Positions 1-13,462 of a DNA stretch of 64,000 bases are shown one piece after another. The notes beneath the pieces were generated by a model. It made no database searches and was not told the DNA's origin. It saw nothing but the letters and a program-made list of their open reading frames with translations. The translations under genes were made by a program, and so were the position numbers. Numbering within the stretch: the stretch's first letter is position 1; each line of letters opens with the position of its first letter. The stretch is from the NCBI RefSeq assembly GCF_029227915.1, contig NC_079883.1:17734001-17798000 (forward strand), in the 5' to 3' direction. Source of the stretch: Hydractinia symbiolongicarpus. Its lineage: Eukaryota; Cnidaria; Hydrozoa; Anthoathecata; Hydractiniidae.

Positions 1-3000
1 GGCCTCTGTTAGGCAGCAAAAGGCCATACTATAGCCTTTAGAGGCCTGTACACGTGGCTGACTGTGTTATAAAGCCATGGCGCAATGGAAAACCACTTGG
101 GACGTCGTAGTGCATTGAGAGTGGAAGGATTACACCAATGCTAACCTGTGCAGGCACGTGCAACCACGTGATATACGTGTAAGGCCTTTATTAGGCTGCA
201 AGAGGCCATATTACAGTCGTTAGACGCATGTACTTGTAGTTAACGGTGTTATAACGCCATGGCGCAATGGAAAACGACTTGTGACGTCGTAGTCCATTGA
301 GAGTACATGGACTAGTCCGATCGTAACTTGGGCAGGCACGTGGAACTACGTGATTTATGTGTGCGGCCTCTATTAAGCAGCAAAAGGCCATACTATAGCC
401 TTTAGAGGCCTGTACACGTGGCTGACTGTGTTATAAAGCCATGGCGCCATGGAAAACCACTTGGGACGTCGTAGTGCATGGAGAGGGGAAGGATTACACC
501 AATGCTAACCTGTGTAGGCACGTGCAACCACTTGATATACGTGTAAGGTCTTTATTAGGCCGCAAGAGGCCATATTACAGTCGTTAGACGCATGTACTCG
601 TAGTTAACGGTGTTATAACGCCATGGCGCAACGGAAAACTACTTGGGACGTCGTAGTTCATTGAGAGTGGAAGGAGAAGACTAATGGTAACCTGCGCAGG
701 CACCTGCAACCACGTGATATATGTGTAAGGCCTTTATTAGGCTCCAAAAGGCCATATTACAGTCGTTAGACGCATGTACCCGTAGTTAACGGTGTTATAA
801 CGCCATGGCGCAATGGAAAACAACTTGGGACGTCGTAGTCCATTGAGAGTGGAAGGATAAGACCAATGGTAACCTGCGCAGGCACGTGCAACCACGTGAC
901 ATACGTGTAAGGCCTTTATTAGGGTACAAGAGGCTATATTACAGCCCTTAGGGGCCTGTACCTGTAATTGACGGCATTATAACGCCATGAAACAATGGTA
1001 AACAACTTGGAACGTCGTAGTCCATTGAAAGTGAAAGGATTAGACGAATAGTAACCTGCGCAGGCACTTGGAACATCGCGAATTGGGTGTACGGCCTTTA
1101 TTAGGCTGCAAAATGTCATATTACAGCCTTTAGAGACCTGTACACGTGGTTGACGGTGTTATAAAGCTGTGGCGCAATTGCAAACAACTTGGGACGTCTT
1201 AGTCCATTGAGAGTGGAAAGATTAGTCCGATCGTAACTTGCGCAGGCACGTGGCACAACGTGATTTATGTGTACGGCCTCTATTAGGCAGCAAGAGGCCA
1301 TTTTACAGTCGTTAGACGCATGTACTTGTAGTTAACGGTGTTATAAAGCCATGGCGCAATGGAAAACGACTTGTGACGTCGTAGTCCATTGAGAGTACAT
1401 GGACTAGTCCGATCGTAACTTGGGCAGGCACGTGGAACTACGTGATTTATGTGTGCAGCCTCTGTTAGGCAACAAAAGGCCATACTATAGCCTTTAGAGG
1501 CCTGTACACGTGGCTGACTGTGTTATAAAGCCATGGCGCAATGGAAAACCACTTGGGACGTCGTAGTGCATTGAGAGTGGAAGGATTACACCAATGCTAA
1601 CCTGTGCAGGCACGTGCAACCACTTGATATACGTGTAAGGTCTTTATTAGGCTGCAAGAGGCCATACTACAGTCGTTAGACGCATGTACTCGTAGTTAAC
1701 GGTGTTATAACGCCATGGCGCAACGGAAAACGACTTGGGACGTCGTAGTCCATTGAGAGGGGGAGGATTAGACCAATGGTAACCTGCGCAGGAACGTGCA
1801 ACCACGTGATATACGTGTAAGGCCTTTAATAGGGTACAAGAGGCCATATTACAGCCGTTAGGGGCCTGTGCGCGTGGCTGACGCTGTTATAAAGCTATGG
1901 CGCAATGGAAAACCACTTGGGACGTCGTAGTGCATTGAGAGTGGAAGGATTACACCAATGCTAACCTGTGCAGGCACGTGCAACCACGTGATATGAGTGT
2001 AAGGCCTATATTAGGCTGCAAGAGGTCATATTACAGTCGTTAGACGCATGTACTTGTAGTTAACGGTGTTATAACGCCATGGCGCAATGGAAAACGACTT
2101 GTGACGTCGTAGTCCATTGAGAGTGGAAGGATTAGACCAATGGTAACCTGCGCAGGCACGTGGAACAACGTGAATCATGTATGCGGACTTTATTAGGCCG
2201 CAAAAGGCCATATTACAGCCTTTAGTGTCCTGTACACGTGTTTGACGGTGTTGTAAAGCCGTGACGCTATGGAAAACAACTTGGGAATTCGTAGTCCTTT
2301 GAGAGTGGAAGGATAAGACCAATGATAACCTGCGCAGGCATGTGCAACCACGTGATATACGTGTAAGGCCCTTACTAGTGTACAAGAGGCTATATTACAG
2401 CCCTTAGGGGCTTGTACGTGTGACTGACTGTGTTATAAAGCCATGGCGCCATGGAAAACCACTTGGGACGTCGTAGTGCATGGAGAGGGGAAGGATTACA
2501 CCAATGCTAACCTGTGTAGGCACGTGCAACCACTTGATATACGTGTAAGGTCTTTATTAGGCCGCAAGAGGCCATATTACAGTCGTTAGACGCATGTACT
2601 CGTAGTTAACGGTGTTATAACGCCATGGCGCAACGGAAAACGACTTGGGACGTCGTAGTCCATTGAGAGTGGAAGGATTAGACCAATGGTAACCTGCGCA
2701 GGCACGTGGAACAACGTGGTTCATGTATGCGGACTTTATTAGGCCGCAAAAGGCCATATTACAGCCTTTAGGGGCCTGTACACGTGTTTGACGGTGTTGT
2801 AAAGCCGTGGCGCTATGGAAAACAACTTGGGACTTCGTAGTCCTTTGAGAGTGGAAGGATAACACCAATGCTAACCTGTGCAGGCACGTGCAACCACGTG
2901 ATATACGTGTAAGGCCTTTATTAGGCTGCAAGATGCACCCTTTAGGGGCCTGTACACGTGGTTGACGGCGCTGTGAAGCCGTGGCCCTATGGAAAACAAC

Positions 3001-5793
3001 TTGGGACGTCGTAGTCGATTGAGCGTGGAAGGATAAGACCAATGATAACCTGCGCAGGAACGTGCAACCACGTGATATACGTGTAAGGCCTTTATTAGGG
3101 AGCAAGAGGCTATATTACAGCCCTTAGGGGACTGTGCGCGTGGCTGACGCTGTTATAAAGCCATGGCGCATTTGCAAACAACTTGGGACGTCGTAGTCCA
3201 TTGAGAGTACATGGATTAGTCCGATCGTAACTTGGGCAGGCACGTGGAACTACGTGATTTATGTGTGCGGCCTCTATTAGGCAGCAAAAGGCCATACTAT
3301 AACCTTTAGAGGCCTGTACACGTGGCTGACTGTGTTATAAAGCCATGGCGCAATGGAAAACCACTTGGGACGTCGTAGTCCATCTAGAGTGGAAGGATAA
3401 GACCACTGCTAACCTGCGCAGGCACGTGCAACCACGTGATATACGTGTAAGGCCTTTATTAGGCTGCAAAGAGGCCATATTACAGTCGTTAGACGCATGT
3501 ACTTGTAGTTAACGGTGGTTTAACGCCATGGCGCAATGGAAAACGACTTGTGACGTCGTAGTCCATTGAGAGTGGAAGGATTAGACCAATGGTAACCTGC
3601 GCAGGCACGTGGAACAACGTGATTTATGTATACGGACTTTATTAGGCCGCAAAAGGCCATATTACAGCCTTTAGGGGCCTGTACACGTGTTTGACGGTGT
3701 TGTAAAGCCGTGGCGCTATGGAAAACAACTTGGGACTTCGTAGTCCTTTGAGAGTGGAAGGACAAGTCCAATGATAACCTGCGCAGGCACGTGCAACCAC
3801 GTGATATACGTGTAAGGCCTTTATTAGTGTACAAGAGGCTATATCAGCCCTTAGAGGCTTGTACGTGTGGCTGACGCTGTTATAAAGCCATGGCGCAATG
3901 GAAAACTACTTGGGACGTCGTAGTTCATTGAGAGTGGAAGGAGAAGACTAATGGTAACCTGCGCAGGCACGTGCAACCACGTGATATATGTGTAAGGCCT
4001 TTATTAGGCTGCAAGAGGCGATACTACAGTCGTTGGACGCTTGTACTTGTAGTTAACGGTGTTATAACGCCATGGCGTAACGGAAAATGACTTGGGAGGT
4101 CGTAGTCCATTGAGAGGGGAAGGATTAGACCAATAGTAACCTGCGCAGGCACGTGGAACAACGCGAATTGGGTGTACGGCCTTTATTAGGCTGCAAAAGG
4201 TCATGTTACAGCATTTAGAGACCTGTACACGTGGTTGACGGTGTTATAAAGCTGTGGCGCAATTGCAAACAACTCGGGACGTCGTAGTCCATTGAGATTA
4301 CATGGACTAGTCCGATCGTAACTTGCGCAGGCACGTGGATCTACGTTATTCATGTATACGGACTTTAATAGGCCGCAAAAGGCCATATTACAGCCTTTAG
4401 GGGCCTGTACACTTGGTTGACGGTGTTGTAAAACCGTGGCGCATTGGAAAACCACTTGGGACGTTGTAGTCCATTGAGAGTGGATGGATTAGACCAATGG
4501 TAACCTGCGCAGGCACGTGCAACCACGTGATATATGTGTAAGGCCTTTATTAGGCTGCAAAAGGCCATATTACAGTCGTTAGACGCATGTACTTGTAGTT
4601 AACGTTGTTATAACGCCATGGCGCAATGGAAAACGACTTGGGACGTCGTAGTCCATTGAGAGTGGAAGGATAAGACCAACGGTAACCTGCGCAGGCACGT
4701 GCAACCACGTGATATACGTGTAAGGCCTTTATTAGTGTACAAGAGGCTATATTACAGCCCTTAGGGGCTTGTACGTGTGGCTGACGCTGTTATAAAGCCA
4801 TGGCGCAATGAAAAACTACTTGGGACGTCTTAGTTCATTGCGAGTGGAAGGATAAGACCAATGGTAACCTGCGCAGGCACGTGGAACCACGTGATATACG
4901 TGTAAGGCCTTTGTTAGGCTGCAAGAGGCAGCCTTTAGGGGCCTGTACACGTGGTTGACGGTGTTGTGAAGCCGTGGCCCTATGGAAAAGAACTTGGGAC
5001 GTCGTAGTCGATTGAGCGCGGAAGGATAAGACCAATGATAACCTGCGCAGGAACGTGCAACCACGTGATATACGTGTAAGGCCTTTATTAGGGTACAAGA
5101 GGCTATATTACAGCCCTTAGGGGCCTGTGCGCGTGGCTGACGCTGTTATAAAGCCATGGCGCAATTCAAAACAACTTGGGACGTCGTAGTCAATTGAGAG
5201 TACATGGACTAGTCCGATCGTAACTTGGGCAGGCACGTTGAACTACGTGATTTATGTGTGCGGCCTCTATTAAGCAGCAAAATGCCATACTATAGCCTTT
5301 AGAGGCCTGTACATGTGGCTGACTGTGTTATAAAGCCATGGCGCCATGGAAAACCACTTGGGACGTCGTAGTGCATGGAGAGGGGAAGGTTTACACCAAT
5401 GCTAACCTGTGTAGGCACGTGCAACCACTTGATATACGTGTAAGGTCTTTATTAGGCCGCAAGAGGCCATATTACAGTCGTTAGACGCATGTACTCGTAG
5501 TTAACGGTGTTATAACGCCATGGCGCAACGGAAAACGACTTGGGACGTCGTAGTCCATTGAGAGTGGAAGGATTAGACCAATGGTAACCTGCGCAGGCAC
5601 GTGGAACAACGTGATTCATGTATGCGGAATTTATTAGGCCGCAAAAGGCCATATTACAGCCTTTAGGGGCCTGTACACGTGTTTGACGGTGTTGTAAAGC
5701 TGTGGCGCTATGGAAAACAACTTGGGACTTCGTAGTCCTTTGAGAGTGGAAGGATAAGACCAATGATAACCTGCGCAGGCATGTGCAACCACA
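1..5793 (+). repeat. Left mosaic of diverged monomer types
   Basis: This stretch holds satellite only. Monomers of many types alternate with no short period of near-identical blocks. Two shortened variants recur here and elsewhere: one lacks about 8 bp where CATATTACAG normally lies (near 2931 and 4926), and one lacks 3 bp in CTATATTACAG (near 3841). No gene or other element is visible. Confidence 0.9.
940..1543 (+). repeat. About 600 bp block repeated at 6279-6882
   Basis: This run of just over three monomers matches 6279-6882 at a constant offset of 5,339 bp with scattered substitutions. It starts with the type marked CCTGTACCTGTAATTGACGG and ends with the type marked CTATAGCCTTTAGAGGCC. 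The offset is not a multiple of 182 because the intervening DNA contains the truncated and inverted pieces at 5.79-6.09 kb. The match ends where GGAAAACC (1544) is replaced by GAAAAACT in the partner. Confidence 0.75.
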
Positions 5794-6091
5794 GGATGGT
5801 AACCTGGTCTCAATGAACTACGACGTCCCAAGTAGTTTTTCATTGCGCCATGGATTTATAACAGCGTCAACCACACGTACAAGCCCCTAAGGGCTGTAAT
5901 ATAGCCTCTTGTACACTAATAGGGGTCTTACACGTAAATAATGGTAACCTGCGCTGGCACGTGCAGCCACGTGATATATGTGTAAGGCCTTTATTAGGCT
6001 GCAAAAGGCCATATTACAGTCGTTAGACGCATGTACCCGTAGTTAACGGTGTTAGACACACGTGTAAGGCCCATATTAGTGTACAAGAGGC
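5794..6091. repeat. Rearranged patch: scrap, inversion, 82 bp monomer
   Basis: Within 300 bp the array breaks register several times. A forward monomer stops after GTGCAACCAC (5793), a short forward scrap follows, then the inverted 129 bp piece. Forward sequence then resumes, and the monomer starting at 6010 is only 82 bp long. In it GTTAACGGTGTTA is joined through a few extra bases to CACACGTGTAAGGCCC near 6054-6062. This looks like one complex event, or several events at one site. Confidence 0.85.
5808..5936 (-). repeat. Inverted partial monomer (only minus-oriented piece)
   Basis: Reading the + strand, the monomer landmarks appear reverse-complemented: TCTCAATGAACTACGACGTC, then AAGTAGTTTTTCATTGCGCC, AAGCCCCTAAGGGCTGTAAT and TAGCCTCTTGTACACTAAT. 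On the minus strand this reads as a normal monomer of the type marked CTTAGGGGCTTGTACGTGTGG and GAAAAACTACTTGGG, about 129 bp long. The left join follows a 13-14 bp forward scrap (AGGATGGTAACCTG); the right join abuts forward AATAATGGTAACCTG. I found no other inverted monomer in the window. Confidence 0.93.
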
Positions 6092-6278
6092 TATATTACA
6101 GCCCTTAGGGGCTTGTACGTTTGGTTGACGCTGTTATAAAGCCATGGCGCAATGAAAAACTACTTGGGACGTCGTAGTTCATTGAGATTGGAAGGAGAAG
6201 ACTAATGGTAACCTGCGCAGGCACGTGCAACCACGTGATATATGTGTAAGGCCTTTTTTAGGCTGCAAAAGGCCATAT

Positions 6279-6882
6279 TACAGCCCTTAGGGGCCTGTAC
6301 CTGTAATTGACGGCGTTATAACGCCATGACACAATGGTAAACAACTTGGAACGTCGTAGCACATTGAGAGTGGAAGGATTAGACGAATAGTAACCTGCGC
6401 AGGCACGTGGAACAACGCGAATTGGGTGTACGGCCTTTATTAGGCTGCAAAAGGTCATATTACAGCCTTTAGAGACCTGTACACGTGGTTGACGGTGTTA
6501 TAAAGCTGTGGCGCAATTGCAAACAACTTGGGACGTCTTAGTCCATTGAGAGTGGAAAGATTAGTCCGATCGTATTTTGCGCAGGCACGTGGAACAACGT
6601 GATTTATGTGTACGGCCTCTATTAGGCAGCAAGAGGCCATTTTACAGTCGTTAGACGCATGTACTTGTAGTTAACGGTGTTATAAAGCCATGGCGCAATG
6701 GAAAACGACTTGTGACGTCGTAGTCCTTTGAGAGTACATGGACTAGTCCGATCGTAACTTGGGCAGGCACGTGGAACTACGTGATTTATGTGTGCGGCCT
6801 CTGTTAGGCAACAAAAGGCCATACTATAGCCTTTAGAGGCCTGTACACGTGGCTGACTGTGTTATAAAGCCATGGCGCAATG
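6279..6882 (+). repeat. Partner copy of the 940-1543 block
   Basis: This is the second copy of the roughly 600 bp block, offset 5,339 bp from the first. The same order of monomer types is kept, including the type with GTGGCGCAATTGCAAAC and the GTACATGGACTAGTCCGATC segment. Substitutions between the copies suggest an older exchange than the duplications right of 49 kb. Confidence 0.75.
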
Positions 6883-8574
6883 AAAAACTACTTGGGACGT
6901 CGTAGTTCATTGAGATTGGAAGGAGAAGACTAATGGTAACCTGCGCAGGCACGTGCAACCACGTGATATATGTGTAAGGCCTTTATTAGGCTGCAAAAGG
7001 CCATATTACAGTCGTTAGACGCATGTACACGTGTTTGACGGTGTTGTAAAGCCGTGGCGCTATGGAAAACAACTTGGGACGTCGTAGTCCTTTGAGAGTG
7101 GAAGGATAAGACCAATGATAACCTGCGCAGGCACGCGCAACCACGTGATATATGTGTAAGGCCTTTATTAGGCTGCAAGAGGCGATATTACAGTCGTTAG
7201 ACGCATGTACCCGTAGTTAACGGTGTTATAACGCCATGGCGCAATGGAAAACAACTTGGGACGTTGTAGTCCATTGACAGTGGAAGGATTAGACCAATAG
7301 TAACCTGCGCAGGCACGTGGAACAACGCAAATTAGGTGTACGGCCTTTATTAGGCTGCAAAAGGCCATGCTATAGACGTTAGAGGCCTGTACACGTGGCT
7401 GACTGTGTTATAAAGCCGTGTCGCAATGGAAAACCACTTGGGACGTCGTATTCCATTGAGAGTGTAAGGATTACACCAATGCTAACCTGTGCAGGCACGT
7501 GCAACCACGTGATATACGTGTAAGGCCTTTATTAGGCTGCAAGAGGCCATATTGCAGTCGTTAGACGCATGTACTCGTAGTTAACGGTGTTATAACGCCA
7601 TGGCGCAATGGAAAACAACTTAGGACGTCGTAGTCCATTGAGAGTGGAAGGATAAGACCAATGGTAACCTGCGCAGGCACGTGGAACAACGTGATTTATG
7701 TATACGGACTTTATTAGGGCGCAAAAGGCCATATTACAGCCTTTAGGGGGCTGTACACGTGGTTGACGGTCTTATAACGCCGTGGCGCTATGGAAAACCA
7801 CTTGGGACGTCGTAGTCCATTGAGAGTGGAAGGATAAGACCAATACTAACCTGCGCAGGCACGTGCAACCACGTGATATACGTGTAAGGCCTTTATTAGG
7901 CTGCAAGAGGCGGCCTTTAGGGGCCTGTACACGTGGTTGACGGTGTTGTGAAGCCGTGGCCCTATGGAAAACAACTTGGGACGTCGTAGTCGATTGAGCG
8001 TGGAAGGATAAGACCAATGATAACCTGCGCAGGAACGTCCAACACGTGATATACGTGTAAGGCCTTTATTAGGGTACAAGAGGCTATATTACAGACCTTA
8101 GGGGCCTGTACACGTGGCTGACGCTGTTATAAAGCCATGGCGCAATAGAAAACCACTTGGGACGTCGTAGTTCATTGAGAGTGGAAGGATTAGACCAATG
8201 GTAACCTGCGCAGGCATGTGGAACAACGTGATTTATGTGTACGGACTTTATTAAGCCGCAAAAGGCCATATTACATCCTTTAGGGGCCTGTGCACGTGTT
8301 TGACGGTGTTGTAAAGCCGTGGCGCTATGGAAAACAACTTGGAACGTCGTAGTCCTTTGAGAGTGGAAGGATAAGACCAATGATAACCTGCGCAGGCACA
8401 CGCAACCACGTGATATATGTGTAAGGCCTTTATTAGGCTGCAAGAGGCGATATTACAGTCGTTAGACGCATGTACCCGTAATTAACGGTGTTATAACGCC
8501 ATGGCGCAATGGAAAACAACTTGGGACGTTGTAGTCCATTGAGAGTGGAAGGATTAGACCAATAGTAACCTGCG

Positions 8575-9531
8575 CAGGCACGTGGAACAACGCAAATTAG
8601 GTGTACGGCCTTTATTAGGCTGCAAAAGGTCATAATACAGCCTTTAGAGACCTGTACGCGTGGTTAATGGTGTTATAAAACTGTGGCGCAATTGCAAACA
8701 ACTTGGGACGTCGTAGTCTATTGAGAGTACATGGACTAGTCCGATCGTAACTTGCGCAGGCACGTGGATCTACGTGATTTATGTGTACGGCCTCTATTAG
8801 GCAGCAAAAGGCCATGCTATAGACGTTAGAGGCCTGTACACGTGGCTGACTGTGTTATAAAGCCGTGTCGCAATGGAAAACCACTTGGGACGTCGTAGTC
8901 CATTGAGAGTGGAAGGATTACACCAATGCTAACCTGTGCAGGCACGTGCAACCACGTGATATACGTGTAAGGCCTTTATTAGGCTGCAAGAGGCCATATT
9001 GCAGTCGTTAGACGCATGTACTCGTAGTTAACGGTGTTATAACGCCATGGCGCAATGGAAAACGACTTGGGACGTCGTAGTCCATTGAGAGTGGAAGGAT
9101 AAGACCAATGGTAACCTGCGCAGGCACGTGGAACAACGTGTTTTATGTATACGGACTTTATTAGGGCGCAAAAGGCCATATTACAGCCTTTAGGGGCCTG
9201 TACACGTGTTTGACGGTGTTGTAAAGACGTGGCGCTATGGAAAACAACTTGGGACTTCGTAGTCCTTTGAGAGTGGAAGGATAAGACCAATGATAACCTG
9301 CGCAGGCATGTGGAACCACGTGATATACGTGTAAGGCCCTTATTAGTGTACAAGAGGCTATATTACAGCCCTTAGGGGCTTGTACGTGTGGCTGACGCTA
9401 TTATAAAGCCATGGCGCAATGAAAAACTACTTGGGACGTCGTAGTTCATTGAGAGTGGAAGGAGAAGACTAATGGTAACCTGCGCAGGCACGTGCAACCA
9501 CGTGATATATGTGTAAGGCCTTTATTAGGCT
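8575..9531 (+). repeat. About 960 bp block matched at 60673-61629
   Basis: This block of about five monomers matches the far right of the window at a constant offset of 52,098 bp with few substitutions (for example GTCATAATACAG here and GTCATATTACAG there). Part of it (about 8979-9520) is also close to 13998-14540 at an offset of 5,019 bp, so at least three related copies exist in the window. Confidence 0.75.
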
Positions 9532-9540
9532 GCAAGATGT

Positions 9541-9647
9541 CATATTACAGTCGTTAGACGCATGTACTTGTAGTTAATGGTGTTATAACGCCGTGGCGCA
9601 ATGGAAAACAACTTGGGACGTCGTAGTCCATTGAGAGTGCAAGAGGC
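9541..9647 (+). repeat. Truncated 107 bp monomer, copy 1
   Basis: The monomer stops at CCATTGAGAGTG and joins directly to CAAGAGGCCATTTTACAG at 9639-9640, removing 75 bp including the CCTGCGCAGG and CACGTG sites. Upstream would read GAGAGTGGAAGG and downstream GGCTGCAAGAGG, so only TG is shared at the join. The next monomer carries the rare base in GTTAAACGCATG. Confidence 0.92.
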
Positions 9648-12600
9648 CATTTTACAGTCGTTAAACGCATGTACTCGTAGTTAACGGTGTTATAACGCCA
9701 TGGCGCAACGGAAAACGACTTGGGACGTCGTAGTCCATTAAGAGGGGAATGATTAGACCAATGGTAACCTGCGCAGGCACGTGGAACAACGTGATTTATG
9801 TATACGGACTTTAATAGGCCGCAAAAGGCCATATTACAGCCTTTAGGGGCCTGTACACTTGGTTGACGGTGTTGTAAAGCCGTGGCGCAATGGAAAACAA
9901 CTTGGGACTTCGTAGTCCTTTGAGAGTGGAAGGATAAGACCAATGATAACCTGCGCAGGCACGTGCAACCACGTGATATACGTGTAAGGCCTTTATTAGT
10001 ATACAAGAGGCTATATTACAGCCCTTAGGGGCTTGTACGTGTGGCTGACGCTGTTATAAAGCCATGGCGCAATGGAAAACTACTTGGGACGTCGTAGTTC
10101 ATTGGGAGTGGAAGGAGAAGACCAATGGTAACCTGCGCAGGCACGTGCAACCACGTGATATACGTGTAAGGCCTTTATTAGGCTGCAAGAGGCCATATTA
10201 CAGTCGTTAGACGTATGTACTTGTAGTTAACGGTGTTATAACACCATGGCGCAATGGAAAACGACTTGTGACGTCGTAGTCCATTGAGAGTGGAAGGATT
10301 AGACCAATGGTAACCTGCGCAGGCACGTGGAACAACGTGATTTATGTATACGGACTTTATTAGGCCGCAAAAGGCCATATTACAGCCTTTAGGGGCTTGT
10401 ACACGTGTTTGACGGTGTTGTAAAGCCGTGACGCTATGGAAAACAACTTGGGACTTCGTAGTCCATTGAGAGGGGAAGGATTAGACCAATGGTAACCTGC
10501 GCAGGAACGTGCAACCACGTGATATACGTGTAAGGCCTTTATTAGGCTGCAAGAGGCCATTTTACAGTCGTTAGACGCATGTACTTGTAGTTAACGGTGT
10601 TATAACGCCATGGCACAATGGAAAACGACTTGTGACGTCGTAGTCCATTGAGAGTACATGGACTAGTCCGATCGTAACTTGGGCAGGCACGTGGAACTAC
10701 GTGATTTATGTGTGCGGCCTCTGTTAGGCAGCAAAAGGCCATACTATAGCCTTTAGAGGCCTGTACACGTGGCTGACTGTGTTATAAAGCCATGGCGCAA
10801 TGGAAAACCACTTGGGACGTCGTAGTGCATTGAGAGTGGAAGGATTACACCAATGCTAACCTGTGCAGGCACGTGCAACCACTTGATATACGTGTAAGGT
10901 CTTTATTAGGCTGCAAGAGGCCATACTACAGTCGTTAGACGCATGTACTCGTAGTTAACGGTGTTATAACGCCATGGCGCAACGGAAAACGACTTGGGAC
11001 GTCGTAGTCCATTGAGAGGGGAAGGATTAGACCAATGGTAACCTGCGCAGGAACGTGCAACCACGTGATATACGTGTAAGGCTTTTATTAGGGTACAAGA
11101 GGCTATATTACAGCCGTTAGGGGCCTGTGCGCGTGGCTGACGCTGTTATAAAGCTATGGCGCAATGGAAAACAACTTGGGACGTCGTAGTCCATTGAGAG
11201 TGGAAGGATAAGACCAATGCTATACTGCGCAGGCACGTGGAACAACGTGATTTATGTATACGGACTTTATTAGGGCGCAAAAGGCCATATTACAGCCTTT
11301 AGGGGCCTGTACACGTGATTGACGGTCTTATAACGCCGTGGCGCTATGGAAAACAACTTGGGACGTCGTAGTCCATTGAGAGGGGAAGGATTAGACCTAT
11401 GATAACCTGCGCAGGAACGTGCAACCACGTGATATACGTGTAAGGCCTTTATTAGGGTACAAGAGGCTATATCACAGCCGTTAGGGGCCTGTGCGCGTGG
11501 CTGACGCTGTTATAAAGCTATGGCGCAATGGAAAACAACTTGGGACGTCGTAGTCCATTGAGAGTGGAAGGATAAGACCAATGGTAAACTGCACAGGCAC
11601 GTGGAACAACGTGATTTATGTATACGGACTTTATTAGGGCGCAAAAGGCCATATTACAGCCTTTAGGGGCCTGTACACGTGGTTGATGCTCTTATAACGC
11701 CGTGGCGCTATGGAAAACAACTTGGGACGTCGTAGTCCATTGAGAGTGGAAGGATAAGACCAATGCTAACCTGCGCAGGCAAGTGCAACCACGTGATATG
11801 CGTGTAAGGCCTTTATTAGGCTGCAAGAGGTCATATTACAGTCGTTAGACGCATGTACTTGTAGTTAACGGTGTTATAACGCCATGGCGCAATGGAAAAC
11901 GACTTGTGACGTCGTAGTCCATTGAGAGTGGAAGGATTAGACCAATGGTAACCTGCGCAGGCACGTGGAACAACGTGATTCATGTATGCGGACTTTATTA
12001 GGCCGCAAAAGGCCATATTACAGCCTTTAGTGGCCTGTACACATGTTTGACGGTGTTGTAAAGCCGTGGCGCTATGGAAAACAACTTGGGACTTCGTAGT
12101 CCTTTGAGAGTGGAAGGATAAGACCAATGATAACCTGCGCAGGCATGTGCAATCACGTGATATACGTGTAAGGCCCTTACTAGTGTACAAGAGGCTATAT
12201 TACAGCCCTTAGGGGCTTGTACGTGTGACTGACGCTGTTATAAAGCCATGACGCAATGAAAAACTACTTGGGACGTCGTAGTTCATTGAGAGTGGAAGGA
12301 GAAGAGTAATGGTAACCTGCGCAGGCACGTGCAACCACGTGATATATGTGTAAGGCCTTTATTAGGCTGCAAGATGTCATATTACAGTCGTTAGACGCAT
12401 GTACTTGTAGTTAACGGTGTTATAACGCCATGGCGCAACGGAAAACGACTTAGGACGTCGTAGTCCATTAAGAGGGGAATGATTAGACCAATTGTAACCT
12501 GTGCAGGCACGTGGAACAACGTGATTTATGTATACGGACTTTATTAGGCCGCAAAAGGCCATATTACAGCCTTTAGGGGCCTGTACACGTGTTTGACGGT

Positions 12601-13462
12601 GTTGTAAAGCCGTGGCGCTATGGAAAACAACTTGGGATTTCGTAGTCCTTTGAGAGTGGAAGGACAAGACCAATGATAACCTGCGCAGGCACGTACAACC
12701 ACGTGATATACGTGTAAGGCCTTTATTAGTGTAGAAGAGGCTATATCAGCCCCTAGGGGCTTGTTCGTGTGGCTGACGCTGTTATAACGCCATGGCGTAA
12801 CGGAAAACGACTTGGGACGTCGTAGTCCATTGAGAGGGGAAGGATTAGACCAATAGTAACCTGCGCAGGCACGTAGAACAACGCAAATTAGGTGTACGGC
12901 CTTTATTAGGCTGCAAAAGGTCATATTACAGCCTTTAGAGACCTGTAACCGTGGTTAACGGTGTTATAAAACTGTGGCGCAATTGCAAACAACTTGGGAC
13001 GTCGTAGTCTATTGAGAGTACATGGACTAGTCCGATCGTAACTTGCGCAGACACGTGGATCTACGTGATTTATGTGTACGGCCTCTATTAGGCAGCAAAA
13101 GGCCATGCTATAGACGTTAGAGGCCTGTACACGTGGCTGACTGTGTTATAAAGCCGTGTCGCAATGGAAAACCACTTGGGACATCGTAGTCCTTTGAGAG
13201 TGGAAGGATTACACCAATGCTAACCTGTGCAGGCACGTGAAACCACGTGATATACGTGTAAGGCCTTTATTAGGCTGCAAGAGGCCATATTGCAGTCGTT
13301 AGACGCATGTACTCGTAGTTAACGGTGTTATAACGCCATGGCGCAATGGAAAACGACTTGGGACGTCGTAGTCCATTGAGAGTGGAAGGATAAGACCAAT
13401 GGTAACCTGCGCAGGCACGTGGAACAACGTGATTTATGTATACGGACTTTATTAGGCTGCAA
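9541..13462 (+). repeat. 3.9 kb higher-order block, older copy
   Basis: The order of types from the 107 bp monomer onward is repeated at 28232-32624 and again at 38694-43086. Offsets to the first of these step from 18,691 (at 9.5-10.7 kb) to 19,055 (at 11.8 kb) to 19,162 (at 12.5-13.4 kb). The later copies therefore carry two extra monomers (364 bp) and one extra 107 bp monomer. Parts also match 15.65-17.5 kb at offsets of 5,458 and then 5,276 bp, which differ by one monomer. Confidence 0.8.

Larger units (their letters stand above)
6092..9540 (+). repeat. Satellite, mixed monomer types
   Basis: Ordinary head-to-tail satellite. It includes a hybrid monomer near 7009-7030, where a GTCGTTAGACGCATGTAC left part switches in register to an ACGTGTTTGACGGTG right part. 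It also includes the short variant AAGAGGCGGCCTTTAGG near 7910. The right part (8575 onward) is nearly the same as 60673-61629. No gene or non-repeat sequence is seen. Confidence 0.9.

Noticed and set aside
4923-4940. 8 bp-short monomers (also near 2931, 7910, 27328, 37790, 45451, 47447, 48895, 53980, 55613) as separate events
   Set aside because: Most share the same edges and surrounding type (GTGAAGCCGTGGCCCTATGG), so they are one inherited variant type. Those near 2931 and 48895 have small additional changes.
7009-7030. Possible insertion at GCATGTACACGTGTTTGACGG
   Set aside because: It is an in-register switch between two monomer types with no length change, better explained by gene conversion or crossover.
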